A stretch of 64,000 nucleotides of DNA from positions 248,001-312,000 of the forward strand of contig NZ_BLPF01000002.1 in NCBI RefSeq assembly GCF_011764425.1, read 5' to 3'. Within the stretch, counting starts at the first letter, position 1; each line of letters starts with the position of its first letter. This DNA comes from Phytohabitans houttuyneae (GTDB lineage Bacteria; Actinomycetota; Actinomycetes; Mycobacteriales; Micromonosporaceae). The notes below the pieces were generated by a model, which saw only the letters and a program-made list of their open reading frames with translations, ran no database searches and was not told the DNA's origin. The position numbers and the translations under genes are program-made. Positions 33,968-43,598 of the stretch are shown piece by piece.

Positions 33968-36403
33968 GTGAGCAGTACGCGGGCGCGTGATGATGAGGGT
34001 GTGCGGACCGTGAACGCCTGGACATTGTCCTATGACGGCTTCGATCCCGCCGAGGAGGGGCTGCGGGAGGCGCTGTGCACCTTGGGCAACGGCTATCTCG
34101 CCACCCGCGGCTCGGCCCCGGAGTCGAGGGCCGATGGCGTCCACTATCCTGGAACGTACGCGGCCGGCGTCTACAACCGGCTGGCCGACACGGTTGACGG
34201 CCGGACGGTCGAGAACGAGAGCCTCGTGAACCTGCCGGACTGGCTGCCGCTCACATTCGCGGCCGTCGGCGGCGAATGGTGCGCGGATGCCGAAGGCCTG
34301 GATCAGTGGCTGGAACTCGATCTGCGACGCGGGGTGCTGACCCGGCGGTGGCGGGTGCGGGACGCGGCGGGCCGCACGACCACCGTGACCCAGCGCCGTT
34401 TTGTCCACATGCGACACGAGCACCTCTGTGGCCTGCAAACCACGTTCACTCCGGAAAACTGGTCCGGCCGGTTGCGGGTGCGGTCGTCGCTGGACATCAC
34501 GGCCCGAAACCTCGGCGTGGTCCGCTATCGCGGTCTGGCCGACGCGCACTTGCGGTCGCTGTCCGCGGAGCCCGTGGACGCACAGCGCCTCCTGGTCGTC
34601 GTCGCGACCACCCAGTCGCACATCCGGATGGCCGAGGCCCTGCGCACCAGTGTGTTGCGCTCGGGCGCGCAGCTCGACGTCCCGCGCGAGGTGGTGCGGG
34701 AGGCGGGGCGGCTGGGACACGAGCTTATCGTCGACGTGACGGCCGGCGAGCCGGTTACGGTCGAGAAGCTGGTGGCGGTGTACACGTCCCGCGACCGTGC
34801 CATCTCCGATCCGGCGACGGCAGCGCTGGACCGGTTGGCCTGGGCGGGTGACTTCGACGACTTGCTGGCCGAGCATGTGCTGGCCTGGCGCCAGCTGTGG
34901 CGCCGGTTCCGGGTATCGCTGCGGGGCACCGACCACGGCGCGCTGGGCACTGTCCGCCTGCACCTTTTTCACCTGCTGCAGACGATGTCACCGCACAGCG
35001 CCGATCTCGATGCCGGCGTGCCGGCCCGCGGCCTGCACGGTGAGGCGTACCGAGGGCATGTGCTGTGGGACGAGCTGTTCGTGTTCCCCATCCTCAACCT
35101 GCGCACGCCCCACCTCAGCCGGGCGTTGCTGAGATACCGCTACCGGCGCCTGCCGGAGGCCCGGCGTGCGGCACGGGAGGCCGGTTACGCGGGCGCGATG
35201 TACCCGTGGCAGTCGGGCAGCGACGGCCGGGAGGAAAGCCAGCGGCTGCATCTCAACCCGATGTCCGGCCGATGGGTCGCCGACCCCACGCATCTGCAGC
35301 GCCACGTCGGGCTCGCCGTGGCGTACAACGTCTGGCAGTACTACCAGGTGACCGGTGACCGCGTGTTTCTCGACGAGTACGGGGCAGAAATGATCATCGA
35401 GGTCGCCCGGTTCTTCGCCGACCTGGCGACGTTCGACCGTGTCAAGGACCGGTACATCATCCGGGGCGTGATGGGTCCCGACGAGTTTCACACCGGCTAC
35501 CCGGACGCGCCGGACCGGGGTGTCGACAACAACGCCTACACGAACGTATTGACCGCCTGGGTGATGCGGCGCGCGCTCGACACGTTGCAGCTGCTGCCCG
35601 ACGGGCGGCGCATCGAGCTCGCCGAGTCGCTCGGGTTGCGCACCGAGGAACCGGAGCGGTGGGAGGAGATCTCCCGCCGGATGTACGTGCCCATGCACGA
35701 CTCGGTCATCAGCCAGTTCGAGGGGTACGAGCGCTTGGCCGAGTTCGACTGGGATGGCTACCGGAGCAGATACAGCGACATCCGGCGGCTGGACCGAATC
35801 CTGGAGTCCGAAGGGGACAGCCCAAACCGCTACCAGTTGTCCAAGCAGGCGGATGTCCTGATGCTGCTCTACCTCTTTTCGGCGGACGAGCTCGCCGAGC
35901 TGTTCGCGCGGCTCGGCTACCGGCTCGAACCGCACACCATCGACCGGACGGTCGAGTACTACGTGCGCCGGACGACGCACGGCTCCACGCTTAGCGCCGT
36001 CGTGCACGCCTGGGTGCTGGCCCGTAACCACCGCGAGCAGGCGCTGAAGTACTTCCTCGAGGCGTTGCGCAGCGACGTCGCCGATGTCCAGGGCGGCACC
36101 ACCGCCGAAGGGGTGCACCTGGCCGCAATGGCCGGCTCGGTAGACGTGCTGCAGCGCTGCTTCGCGGGTATCGAGACCCGCGACGACGCGCTGTGGCTCA
36201 ACCCGTACTGGCCACCGACGTTGGGCACGTTCGACTTCGACATGCGCTACCGCGAGCATCCGCTGACGCTGCGGATCAGTGGTGCCGGCATCCAGGTCAC
36301 GGCCGGCGCCGGACAGCAGCCACCGGTGCGGGTGTGCTGCCGCGGCCAATCGGTGCTGCTTCATCCCGGGCAGGCGGTCGAGTTCCCGGAGCCAGCGCTC
36401 TGA
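33968..36403 (+). CDS. Glycoside hydrolase family 65 phosphorylase (trehalose/kojibiose/maltose type)
   Basis: An 811-residue enzyme. Domains are the N-terminal beta-sandwich (FDPAEEGLREALCTLGNGYLATRG, to about 270), helical linker, (alpha/alpha)6 barrel (about 300-690) and a small C-terminal sheet. The general acid is the Glu in GVMGPDEFHTGYPDAPD (near 506), and HLHGEAYRGHVLWDELFVFP and LSKQADVLMLLYLFS are family motifs. GH65 enzymes split alpha-linked disaccharides with phosphate, conserving energy as beta-glucose 1-phosphate. GTG 33968 with AAAAGGCGG upstream is taken; GTGs at 34001 and 34010 are possible. The exact disaccharide cannot be told from sequence. Confidence 0.88.
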   Translation: MSSTRARDDEGVRTVNAWTLSYDGFDPAEEGLREALCTLGNGYLATRGSAPESRADGVHYPGTYAAGVYNRLADTVDGRTVENESLVNLPDWLPLTFAAVGGEWCADAEGLDQWLELDLRRGVLTRRWRVRDAAGRTTTVTQRRFVHMRHEHLCGLQTTFTPENWSGRLRVRSSLDITARNLGVVRYRGLADAHLRSLSAEPVDAQRLLVVVATTQSHIRMAEALRTSVLRSGAQLDVPREVVREAGRLGHELIVDVTAGEPVTVEKLVAVYTSRDRAISDPATAALDRLAWAGDFDDLLAEHVLAWRQLWRRFRVSLRGTDHGALGTVRLHLFHLLQTMSPHSADLDAGVPARGLHGEAYRGHVLWDELFVFPILNLRTPHLSRALLRYRYRRLPEARRAAREAGYAGAMYPWQSGSDGREESQRLHLNPMSGRWVADPTHLQRHVGLAVAYNVWQYYQVTGDRVFLDEYGAEMIIEVARFFADLATFDRVKDRYIIRGVMGPDEFHTGYPDAPDRGVDNNAYTNVLTAWVMRRALDTLQLLPDGRRIELAESLGLRTEEPERWEEISRRMYVPMHDSVISQFEGYERLAEFDWDGYRSRYSDIRRLDRILESEGDSPNRYQLSKQADVLMLLYLFSADELAELFARLGYRLEPHTIDRTVEYYVRRTTHGSTLSAVVHAWVLARNHREQALKYFLEALRSDVADVQGGTTAEGVHLAAMAGSVDVLQRCFAGIETRDDALWLNPYWPPTLGTFDFDMRYREHPLTLRISGAGIQVTAGAGQQPPVRVCCRGQSVLLHPGQAVEFPEPAL

Positions 36404-36520
36404 CCGAGGTCGCCGCCGTTGGCGTGGTCTCGGACCGCCAGCTGTGTTTCGGTTCCAACCACCTTGAGGGCTGTCTCCCCGACCCGAGGGCGGCGGTCAG
36501 GAAAGCGTTGCCTGCGCTGG

Positions 36521-36856
36521 TTACCCGGCGGCGACGTACAGGCCGGCGGCCAGGGCGACCAGGGTGGTCAGCAGGACGCACCCGGCGGCGAGTCTGGCGT
36601 CAGGCAGTGCACGATCGGTACGCAGGGCACGGCGTCCAGTGCGGTAGCGGGCGCGGGCAGCGGCAACCACCGCGACCACTACGGGGACAGCCACCACCGC
36701 GAGCGCGACGCCGGCCACCGGATGCGTGGGCAACAGCTGCCGGACCAGCACACCCAGCAGGGTGGCGCCGGCCAGCGCGGTACGCGACCAGGCAAGTGCA
36801 GTGCGCTCCGGTTGAGCTCCAAAGCTCCACAACTGGGCGTGCGATCGGCGATTCAC
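36521..36856 (-). CDS. DUF202 small membrane protein
   Basis: A 111-residue membrane protein with the DUF202 motif PERTALAWSRTALAGATLLG and three hydrophobic helices (about 28-45, 55-75, 88-108). The family, which includes YidH-like proteins, has no proven function. GTG 36856 overlaps the stop of the preceding DUF202 gene (GTGA), so the two are translated together and could pair in the membrane. Confidence 0.75.
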   Translation of the reverse strand: MNRRSHAQLWSFGAQPERTALAWSRTALAGATLLGVLVRQLLPTHPVAGVALAVVAVPVVVAVVAAARARYRTGRRALRTDRALPDARLAAGCVLLTTLVALAAGLYVAAG

Positions 36857-37239
36857 GTGATGACCGCCACGAGTAGAACCACACCGGCCACGGTCAGCCC
36901 AACCGCGATCGCCGGACCGAAGACCATCGCCGGCAAGGGCCGGCCGGACCGTAGCGCCCGCTCGCTGACCGCCCACCGCAGGAACGCATACGTCGGTACG
37001 AGCGCTCCCAAGGCGACCAGAACCGTTGCCGCCAGCTGTGCCAGCCCACCGTCCAGCAGGGCCTTGACCGCCACCCCCGCGGCGACCAGGCCGAGCGCGG
37101 TGCGGATCCAAGCCAGAAAGGTCCGCTCGTTGGCCAGCGTGAACCGCGCATCCGGCTCCTGCCCGGACCGGTACACCCAGGACGGCCACCGGCGCCGGCC
37201 ACGCTGAACGCCGGCCTCTGGCGTATCGCGCGACACCAC
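36853..37239 (-). CDS. DUF202/YidH-family membrane protein
   Basis: A 128-residue protein. It has FTLANERTFLAWIRTALGLV, the DUF202 signature, and three hydrophobic helices (about 44-62, 70-88, 105-125). The basic N terminus is cytoplasmic. It overlaps the next DUF202 gene by GTGA. The role of the pair in this stress island is unknown. A start at another ATG is not evident. Confidence 0.78.
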   Translation of the reverse strand: MVSRDTPEAGVQRGRRRWPSWVYRSGQEPDARFTLANERTFLAWIRTALGLVAAGVAVKALLDGGLAQLAATVLVALGALVPTYAFLRWAVSERALRSGRPLPAMVFGPAIAVGLTVAGVVLLVAVIT

Positions 37240-37624
37240 TGGGATACCAAACCCTTTCGGTCAGCAGCCAGACCGCGCACGTCCCGGACCTCATCGCGTG
37301 CGCTACGTCCGGGTGGCGGCCGCACCGACATCGCCCCACCTGCGCGGGCGGGCAGATGCCGGCGATCGACCCAGCCTACGCCCCGCCGGGCTGCACACCC
37401 TGCGGCTGGTGCAAGCACGAAGCTAACCTGCCGGCCCAAATACGGGATAGGGCCGCAGTGCCCGGGAAACTCAGGACCAAGTCCCCGCCATCGTGAGGCT
37501 GTGCACCCGATGTGGCTGCAGGTTCGCGAGTGCAACGGTGAGGTGGTCGTCGAGCGCCACGGACGGTGCGACGCGGGCATCGAGGCGGTGCACCGGAATG
37601 TTTGAGGAGGCCGAGGAGGACATC
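37240..37624. other. Intergenic region between divergent genes; promoter region of the stress-protein gene
   Basis: No gene is visible. It holds a weak DosR-like site, AGGACCAAGTCCCC (37473-37486), with a three-base rather than four-base centre, about 140 bases before ATG 37625. A GAGGAGG ribosome site stands just before that ATG. Confidence 0.4.
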
Positions 37625-38494
37625 ATGGCCACACACCCCATCGTCGTCGGATACGACGCGTCCAAGGGTGCCCATGCCGCGTTCGAGTGGGCACTGGACG
37701 AGGGAGGGCGCACTGGCGCACCCGTCTCCCTGATCTACGCCTTCGAATGGCCGGCGGCGGGCGGTCCGATCCACCTGGCCGAGTCGAGCTGGGTCAACGA
37801 CGGCGCCCGGCAGGACGCGCAGCAGATGATGGCCGCCGCGGTTGCCCGGGCCGGAGAGACGCACCCGGCCGTGCCGGTCACCGGCACGGTCATCGGCGGC
37901 GCCGCCACCGTGGTGCTCATGGACCAGTCCCGGCAGGCCTGCCTGGTGGTCCTTGGCAGCCGGGGGCACGGCGGCTTCACCGGCCTGATGATCGGGTCGA
38001 CCAGCCTGACCGTTTCGGCGCACGCGCACTGCCCAGTCGTTGTCGTCCGCGAAGCCGAGCCCGCCAGCGACGCGTCCGTCGTGGTTGGTGTCGACGGCTC
38101 GCAGTGCGCCATGCTCGCCGCCGAGTTCGCCTTCGCCGAGGCCGTCACCCGCGGGGCCGGCGTTCGCGTCGTCCGCGCCTGGACACCACCGGCACCACGG
38201 TGGAGCCCGCCAGACCTCGACCCGGAGGAACTGGCTGTCGCCGAGCAGACGGAAGCTCAGGAGACGATCGTGACACTGCGGGAGAAGTATCCCCAGGTCT
38301 CGTCGAGCATCCACGTGATCGCGGGGCACGCCGGCCGCGTACTGGTCGAGGCGAGTCATACCGCCCAGCTCGTCGTGGTGGGCACCCGGGGACGTGGCGG
38401 CCTGCGCGGGATGCTGCTGGGCTCGGTCAGCCAGCAACTGCTGCACCACGCCCACTGCCCGGTCGCCGTCGTCCGGGAGCTGCCGTCGCCGTGA
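37625..38494 (+). CDS. Universal stress protein, two UspA domains
   Basis: A 289-residue tandem UspA protein. Domain one opens HPIVVGYDASKGAHAAFEWA and contains GSRGHGGFTGLMIGSTS before CPVVVVR. Domain two opens SVVVGVDGSQCAMLAAEFAF and contains GTRGRGGLRGMLLGSVSQQL before CPVAVVREL. Both G-x-GG-x9-GS loops are intact, so ATP binding is likely. GAGGAGG lies about eight bases before the ATG. It is the intact relative of the broken gene at 25403. Tandem UspA proteins of this type are frequent in the mycobacterial DosR regulon. Confidence 0.92.
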   Translation: MATHPIVVGYDASKGAHAAFEWALDEGGRTGAPVSLIYAFEWPAAGGPIHLAESSWVNDGARQDAQQMMAAAVARAGETHPAVPVTGTVIGGAATVVLMDQSRQACLVVLGSRGHGGFTGLMIGSTSLTVSAHAHCPVVVVREAEPASDASVVVGVDGSQCAMLAAEFAFAEAVTRGAGVRVVRAWTPPAPRWSPPDLDPEELAVAEQTEAQETIVTLREKYPQVSSSIHVIAGHAGRVLVEASHTAQLVVVGTRGRGGLRGMLLGSVSQQLLHHAHCPVAVVRELPSP

Positions 38495-38680
38495 GGGATG
38501 GCAAATAGCGCATTCAGCCAGCCAGAGCCCGGTCCTGGATCGGTCCTGCCTTGGCCCGTCACCCCGGTCCGTCGCACCGCGCGCTTGCACCTTTCTGATC
38601 TGTTCACGTGCTGGCCCCGGGCGGGCTGCGCCTTGTGGCGCTCCCGGTGTCCCAGGGCCAGCAACAACGGAGATGGTTTC

Positions 38681-41600
38681 TTATGGGGTTGTCACGGTGA
38701 TCACGTTGGACCAGTCGGACGAGCCGCCCGCGTTCATCGCGCGGACGCGGTAGTAGAAGGTCCGGTTGCGGAGCACGCCGGTCTGTTCCCAGGTGGGTGT
38801 GTTCGCCGGCACGTTGAATGTGACTGCGGTGGCGAACGTAGGCGTGGCGCTGCGTTGGATGGTGAACCTGAACTCGTTGGTCGAGTTGTCCGTCCACGTG
38901 AGACTGACAGTCGCGGTGCCATTGGCGGCGGTCGCGCTGCCTGCGAGGTTGCCGGGTGCGGCAGGCGGCGGTGGCACGCTCACCGAGACCGGGCCGGTGT
39001 AGGCGGAGCTCCCGCCGCCGTTGACCGCCTTGACGCGGTACTGGTAGGTGGTGGCGGCTCGGACGGCGGTGTCGAGGTAGACGACGTTGCCGCCCGTCGC
39101 TTGCGCCGCGGGGGTGGCGATCGGCGTGAAGTCGCCGGTGCCGGTGGCCCGTTCGACGACGAAGCCGGTCTCTGTAGTGGAATTGTCACGCCATACCAGC
39201 CGGACGCCGGTGGTGAGCGTTGCGGCGAGGCCGGTCGGTGCTGTTGGCGCCGCGGTGCCGGCCGGTCCGGTCAGGATGGGTGTGGAGGTGGAGCCGCCGG
39301 CTGCGTTGAATGCGATGACCCGGTAGCTGTACTGCGTCGTGGCACCCGCTTCCCGGTCGGTGAACGTGGTGGCGTTGGCCAGTGCTGTACCGATCTGGGT
39401 GTAGGCACCGACTGTGCCGGCCAGGTCGACGGGTGCGCGTTCGATGCGGTAGCCCACCTCGTTGGCGGGATCACCCCAGCTCGCACCCACGTCGGGGGTG
39501 ACCGGTGTGCCATCCGTCCAGGTCAACACCGTCCCGCCATTTCTGGTGTAGGTGACGACGGGTGGTTGCGGCAGCGCCTTGGACACGCTGACGGTCATTG
39601 GCCGCATCATGTCCATTTCCTCGTGGCTGAGGATGTGGCAGTGCCAGACGTACTCCCAGCCGAAGCTGACCATCTGGTTGGTGATCGGCGGAGTGATCGG
39701 GTTGCCGTTGGCGTCCACGCTGTTGAACCCGATCGGTGAGCCGATCGGCGTGGCAGGGTTGAGCGGGCGGACGCTCTCCTCGATACCGAAGGGAGTCTTC
39801 GGGATGATCGGACGGATCGCCACGATGGTGTCCTCGAGAGGGCTGATCCGCAGGGTGTCCTTCCAGCCGAGCTCGGTCGGATCGGGTTTGCGGATGATGC
39901 CGTCCCAGCCGACCCGGTTGACGAGCTGAACGTGGAACAGGTGGAAGTGGATAGGGTGGGTGTCCACGCCGTTGTGGGTGATCTTCCATAGCTGGGTGCC
40001 GTCGTCGGCTTGGGCGATTGGCGTCACCGAGGCGCCGGGTGGCAGCTCGACTCCTTTGAGGTTTTCACTGGACGGGTTGACGAACGGATAGAGGATGAGG
40101 TTCTGCTGGCCGGCTTGGGCGTTGGGCGCTTCCAGACCGAGGTTTCCGCTCATCCGGCCGTATTCGGGGTCGAATGCCTCGCCCATCTCATCCTGGATCG
40201 CCTTGGGTTGTAGGGGAATCGCCATCGTCTGGCCGGCGCCCTGCCCGAGCAGCGTGTTGAAGGTCAGGGACGTGTCGGTGATCCGGACGAACCCGTCGCG
40301 GGGTGCCGTGTTGCGGAAGGTGCTGCCGTAGGCGGAGTTGTACGCGCCCTGGCCGACGATGATCGGATCCTGGGACGACTCGAACACGCCGGTGCCGTTG
40401 GCGTTGTGTGCGAACGCGGCCTGCAGCCGCGCCAGATCGTATACGGGTGCGGCAGGCTTGTCGGCTACCTTGATCTGCATGATGGTGCGGGTGTTGGGCC
40501 CGTAGCCAGGCAGGGTCGACGGCGCACCGCCGGTGTCGACCAAGCTGGGGCCGCCGGTGTAGTAGTCGTAGCGGGGGTCCCGCGCCGGGAAGGCGGCGGG
40601 TGCGTCGTTGTACAGGATCAGCGTCTTGCCGGCGTACTGCGAGAAGTCGACCACAGTGTCGGCCCGTTCGGCGGGTGCCAGCAGCAGCGAGTGCTTGTCG
40701 ACGTTGCCGGCGTTGAAAACCGTCGGATCGGTCACCCAGGTGATGGGCTGGTTGGGCACCACCACGGGCGCGGGCAGGAAGCCGCCTTCAGTGCCGATCT
40801 GGATCCAGTCCGGGCCGGCCGGGCTGCGGCTCAGGTCCGGCGTCGGGAACACGGTGGGATCGGTCTGGGCGGCCTCTACCTCGGCCGGTTTCAAGGCGAC
40901 CTCGGTACCAGTCGCGTCGGCCTGGTAGAACTGCAGGTTCCAGAACCTGTCGTTGGCCGCGTTGAGTACACGCAGCCGGTACGCCTTCGGATCGATCGTC
41001 ACTGTCGGGTAGGCGGTGCCGTTGACCAGCGGCGTGTCGTTGAACGACTCCATACCCATCGAGACGTTTGGGGTGCCAGGGATCAGCGGTGGCTCGCACC
41101 ACGCGCCGGTATCGGTGTCGCAGTTCGGGTCGAAGTACGGGTTGGGAGCCGGCCCGTGTTTGACACCGCCAGTGGGTGGCCAGAACCACGGCCCGTACGC
41201 CCATCTGCCGAACTGGTTGATCCCGGAGGTGTCGCCGGGGTTCTGAGCCGGCATGTAGACGTGCGGCACCCAGAGGCTGCCCTCACCGCCCCAGCGGGCG
41301 GTATCCCACGTCGGGTCCTGCCCGGCGAGTTGGGTGGGGTTGGGTACGAAGGTCTTGTCCTGGATGATCAGCGGCAGCGTCTCCGCCGCGCCGGGAAGGA
41401 TGCCGGCCTCCACAAGTGCTTGCTCGGCCCGGTCCGCGATGACGTACCCCGCGGCCTCGCCGGCGTAGACGTTCAGCCGGGTGATGCCCCAGGCGTGGTC
41501 GTGGTAGAACATCATCCGCGCGGACTGCTGGTTGGTGTAGAAGAAGGTCTGCGCGCCGGGCCCGGGGTCCGGCATGTCGGGCACGTTCCGCACGCTGACG

Positions 41601-43138
41601 CCTTTGGGGTACGGCGTGTTCTCGCCGGCCGGGGTGATCCACTGGTGTGGCGTGCCGTCGCTGATCCACGGTGTGACGCCGCCGTGCAGGTGGAGCGTCC
41701 CGCGGTTTTCGGGGAAGCACCCGGCCGGTTTGGGCGTCTGGCCGCACATCGGGTTCTGCGGATCCGGTTCTTCCATGCCGCCCATTTCCGGGCCCATGCC
41801 CGACCCCATCACCGTGGTGTCCACCGGGATGAACAGGTTGCCGCCCGCACCGGTCGGCAGCAGGTTACGGAACTTGATCCGCACCGGCCGATCCTTCGTG
41901 GCCGAGATCAGCGGTCCCAGCTGATGCGGCCGGTCCACCGCGTAGACCGGCCCCTTCTCATCGGTGACCGGTGTCGAGGATCCGTCGAGGTTCGCAGTCG
42001 CCAGCGCCACGCGGGCGCCCGGAACGACCTCTGTGGACAGCTGGACATAACCGCGCAGCAGCGTCGGCGGTAGGTCCGAGTGGAGCCGCTCCCGGTACTG
42101 GACCAGCCCGATCTCGTAGTAGTCCGAGCCTGGGTAGGTCGTCGTGTCCGGAACGCCGACCGGGATGTACTGGCCGAGGTTGTTGGCACCGGCCGCGCCG
42201 AGCGAAGGCAAGCCGTCGACGAATTTGCGGATGCCGCCGGTGACGACCGGGTTGTTACCGGACAGGTCCACCACGCTGGTTGCGAACGAATACGTCCGAG
42301 CCTGCGGATGGATCGGATAGCCGGCGCTGCCCAGCGTGATCGTGGTGTCGGCAAGCGGCGCGTTCGGCGCGGGGTAGCTGAGCGTGTCGGCTCCCGTGCC
42401 AGTGTCAAGCGGGACGCCCTCCCCGTAGAAGGCGGCGACATCACCGGCCTGTACCGCAACTGGCGGGACGGGGAAGGTCTCCACCTCGCCGGCGGGGTCG
42501 GTCGCGGCCGGCACGGTCAGGGCGCCGCTGTCGAATATCACGCGGTACTCGTCGGCGGTACCGGTAGGACGCAGCACGTACGCGTGGAATACGTTGCCGG
42601 CCGACGGGTTTGGGCTCGCGCCGGATGCGGCCTGGTTGAAGGTCTGGAATGCCTGCACCAGCCCATCGGGCAGGGCCTTGGGCACCACCACCAGCACCGG
42701 CGCCTGTTCGCCCGGTGGGGTGGCGTAGTCGGTGGCGTACGCCCGCTCGACCAACGGATTGCCGACCGAGATCAGTGCACCGGTCACCGTCGGCAGCGGA
42801 CTGTTGGCGTAGTTGGGGTACGGCCCGTAGTAGTGCGGGACGGTTCCCGCCGCGCTCAGCCCAGGCCGGACAGCCGACGGTGCCGGCAACGACGAGCCGC
42901 GCTTGGCCGCACGAGCGGCTGCCGCCTCCCGCTCAGCCTGCGTGACGCGCTTCTTACGGTCCTTGCCGGGCTTCGTTCCCGGGTCAGGTGGATCCGGCTT
43001 GGACCAAGCCGCGCTCACCACGTCGGCGGGCGGCACCTGTGCGGCCGCCGCCATCTCGGCGGACCCGGCCACATTCAGCCCGGCGACCGCCGGAATCAAT
43101 GCGAGCAACGACCACAACGCCCTGGTACGTCTGTTCAT
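38681..43138 (-). CDS. Secreted multicopper oxidase with three C-terminal fibronectin type III domains
   Basis: A very long (1485-residue) exported enzyme. The signal peptide is residues 1-33 (RALWSLLALIPAVAGLNVAG). The copper sites are all visible: TLHLHGGVTPWISDG (near 483), MMFYHDHAWGITRLN (near 546), THPIHFHLFHVQLV (near 1063) and YVWHCHILSHEEMDMM (near 1169), which give type 1, 2 and 3 copper ligands. Fibronectin III repeats follow at about 1190-1280, 1290-1380 and 1390-1485. Such enzymes oxidise phenols, metals or other donors with O2 at the cell surface; the repeats probably bind polymer or wall. Two DosR-like sites stand upstream. Confidence 0.92.
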   Translation of the reverse strand: MNRRTRALWSLLALIPAVAGLNVAGSAEMAAAAQVPPADVVSAAWSKPDPPDPGTKPGKDRKKRVTQAEREAAAARAAKRGSSLPAPSAVRPGLSAAGTVPHYYGPYPNYANSPLPTVTGALISVGNPLVERAYATDYATPPGEQAPVLVVVPKALPDGLVQAFQTFNQAASGASPNPSAGNVFHAYVLRPTGTADEYRVIFDSGALTVPAATDPAGEVETFPVPPVAVQAGDVAAFYGEGVPLDTGTGADTLSYPAPNAPLADTTITLGSAGYPIHPQARTYSFATSVVDLSGNNPVVTGGIRKFVDGLPSLGAAGANNLGQYIPVGVPDTTTYPGSDYYEIGLVQYRERLHSDLPPTLLRGYVQLSTEVVPGARVALATANLDGSSTPVTDEKGPVYAVDRPHQLGPLISATKDRPVRIKFRNLLPTGAGGNLFIPVDTTVMGSGMGPEMGGMEEPDPQNPMCGQTPKPAGCFPENRGTLHLHGGVTPWISDGTPHQWITPAGENTPYPKGVSVRNVPDMPDPGPGAQTFFYTNQQSARMMFYHDHAWGITRLNVYAGEAAGYVIADRAEQALVEAGILPGAAETLPLIIQDKTFVPNPTQLAGQDPTWDTARWGGEGSLWVPHVYMPAQNPGDTSGINQFGRWAYGPWFWPPTGGVKHGPAPNPYFDPNCDTDTGAWCEPPLIPGTPNVSMGMESFNDTPLVNGTAYPTVTIDPKAYRLRVLNAANDRFWNLQFYQADATGTEVALKPAEVEAAQTDPTVFPTPDLSRSPAGPDWIQIGTEGGFLPAPVVVPNQPITWVTDPTVFNAGNVDKHSLLLAPAERADTVVDFSQYAGKTLILYNDAPAAFPARDPRYDYYTGGPSLVDTGGAPSTLPGYGPNTRTIMQIKVADKPAAPVYDLARLQAAFAHNANGTGVFESSQDPIIVGQGAYNSAYGSTFRNTAPRDGFVRITDTSLTFNTLLGQGAGQTMAIPLQPKAIQDEMGEAFDPEYGRMSGNLGLEAPNAQAGQQNLILYPFVNPSSENLKGVELPPGASVTPIAQADDGTQLWKITHNGVDTHPIHFHLFHVQLVNRVGWDGIIRKPDPTELGWKDTLRISPLEDTIVAIRPIIPKTPFGIEESVRPLNPATPIGSPIGFNSVDANGNPITPPITNQMVSFGWEYVWHCHILSHEEMDMMRPMTVSVSKALPQPPVVTYTRNGGTVLTWTDGTPVTPDVGASWGDPANEVGYRIERAPVDLAGTVGAYTQIGTALANATTFTDREAGATTQYSYRVIAFNAAGGSTSTPILTGPAGTAAPTAPTGLAATLTTGVRLVWRDNSTTETGFVVERATGTGDFTPIATPAAQATGGNVVYLDTAVRAATTYQYRVKAVNGGGSSAYTGPVSVSVPPPPAAPGNLAGSATAANGTATVSLTWTDNSTNEFRFTIQRSATPTFATAVTFNVPANTPTWEQTGVLRNRTFYYRVRAMNAGGSSDWSNVITVTTP

Positions 43139-43242
43139 CGCATTCCCCCTCGTCTCTTTGTCCGACACCCTTCGGGCGTCGGAAGCTCGGGATTCTTGCT
43201 CCCCAGTACGCCGAGCGGGACATCGAAGTGACAGAGACGTCC

Positions 43243-43270
43243 GGTCCCGTTAACGCGGGACCAAAGACCT
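43243..43270. promoter_or_regulatory. Overlapping palindrome and DosR-like box upstream of the multicopper oxidase gene
   Basis: GGTCCCG and CGGGACC face each other across TTAACG (43243-43262). The right arm is also the left arm of a DosR-like site, GGGACCAAAGACCT (43257-43270). The site lies about 105-130 bases before the oxidase ATG on the minus strand. Confidence 0.5.
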
Positions 43271-43464
43271 GCTGGGGATGAATGGTGCCCGCCTTGCGGC
43301 GAAATGGCTGCCAGGACGTTTCGTCGACTTGAGCGGTGTATTTTGTTTCTTCCTTAATGCGACATTGCGCAGATCCGCCGGTCGGGTTCAGGCCGGTATC
43401 GAACTGATCGCCCGGGATACGACGCGCGGCGCAACCAGTAGCGCGTTGAATCTTGTGGACGATT

Positions 43465-43478
43465 GGGTCTTTCGGCCC
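43465..43478. promoter_or_regulatory. DosR-like box upstream of the lipoprotein gene
   Basis: GGGTCTTTCGGCCC fits the GGGNC-N4-GGCCC pattern of natural DosR sites and lies 120 bases before ATG 43599. Confidence 0.45.
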
Positions 43479-43598
43479 TGTCTAGTCGCCCCGGCCCGAC
43501 GTCTTGTTGGGATCAGAGACACGAGGGAACTGCGCTCCCAACGGGCGTGCGCGATCTCTTTTCGGCAATGACAGCCATCAAATGCTAAGGAGCTTGCC

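Noticed and set aside
40406-42073. A 555-codon plus-strand frame opposite the multicopper oxidase gene
   Set aside because: It has no domain, and the opposite strand carries all four copper motifs.
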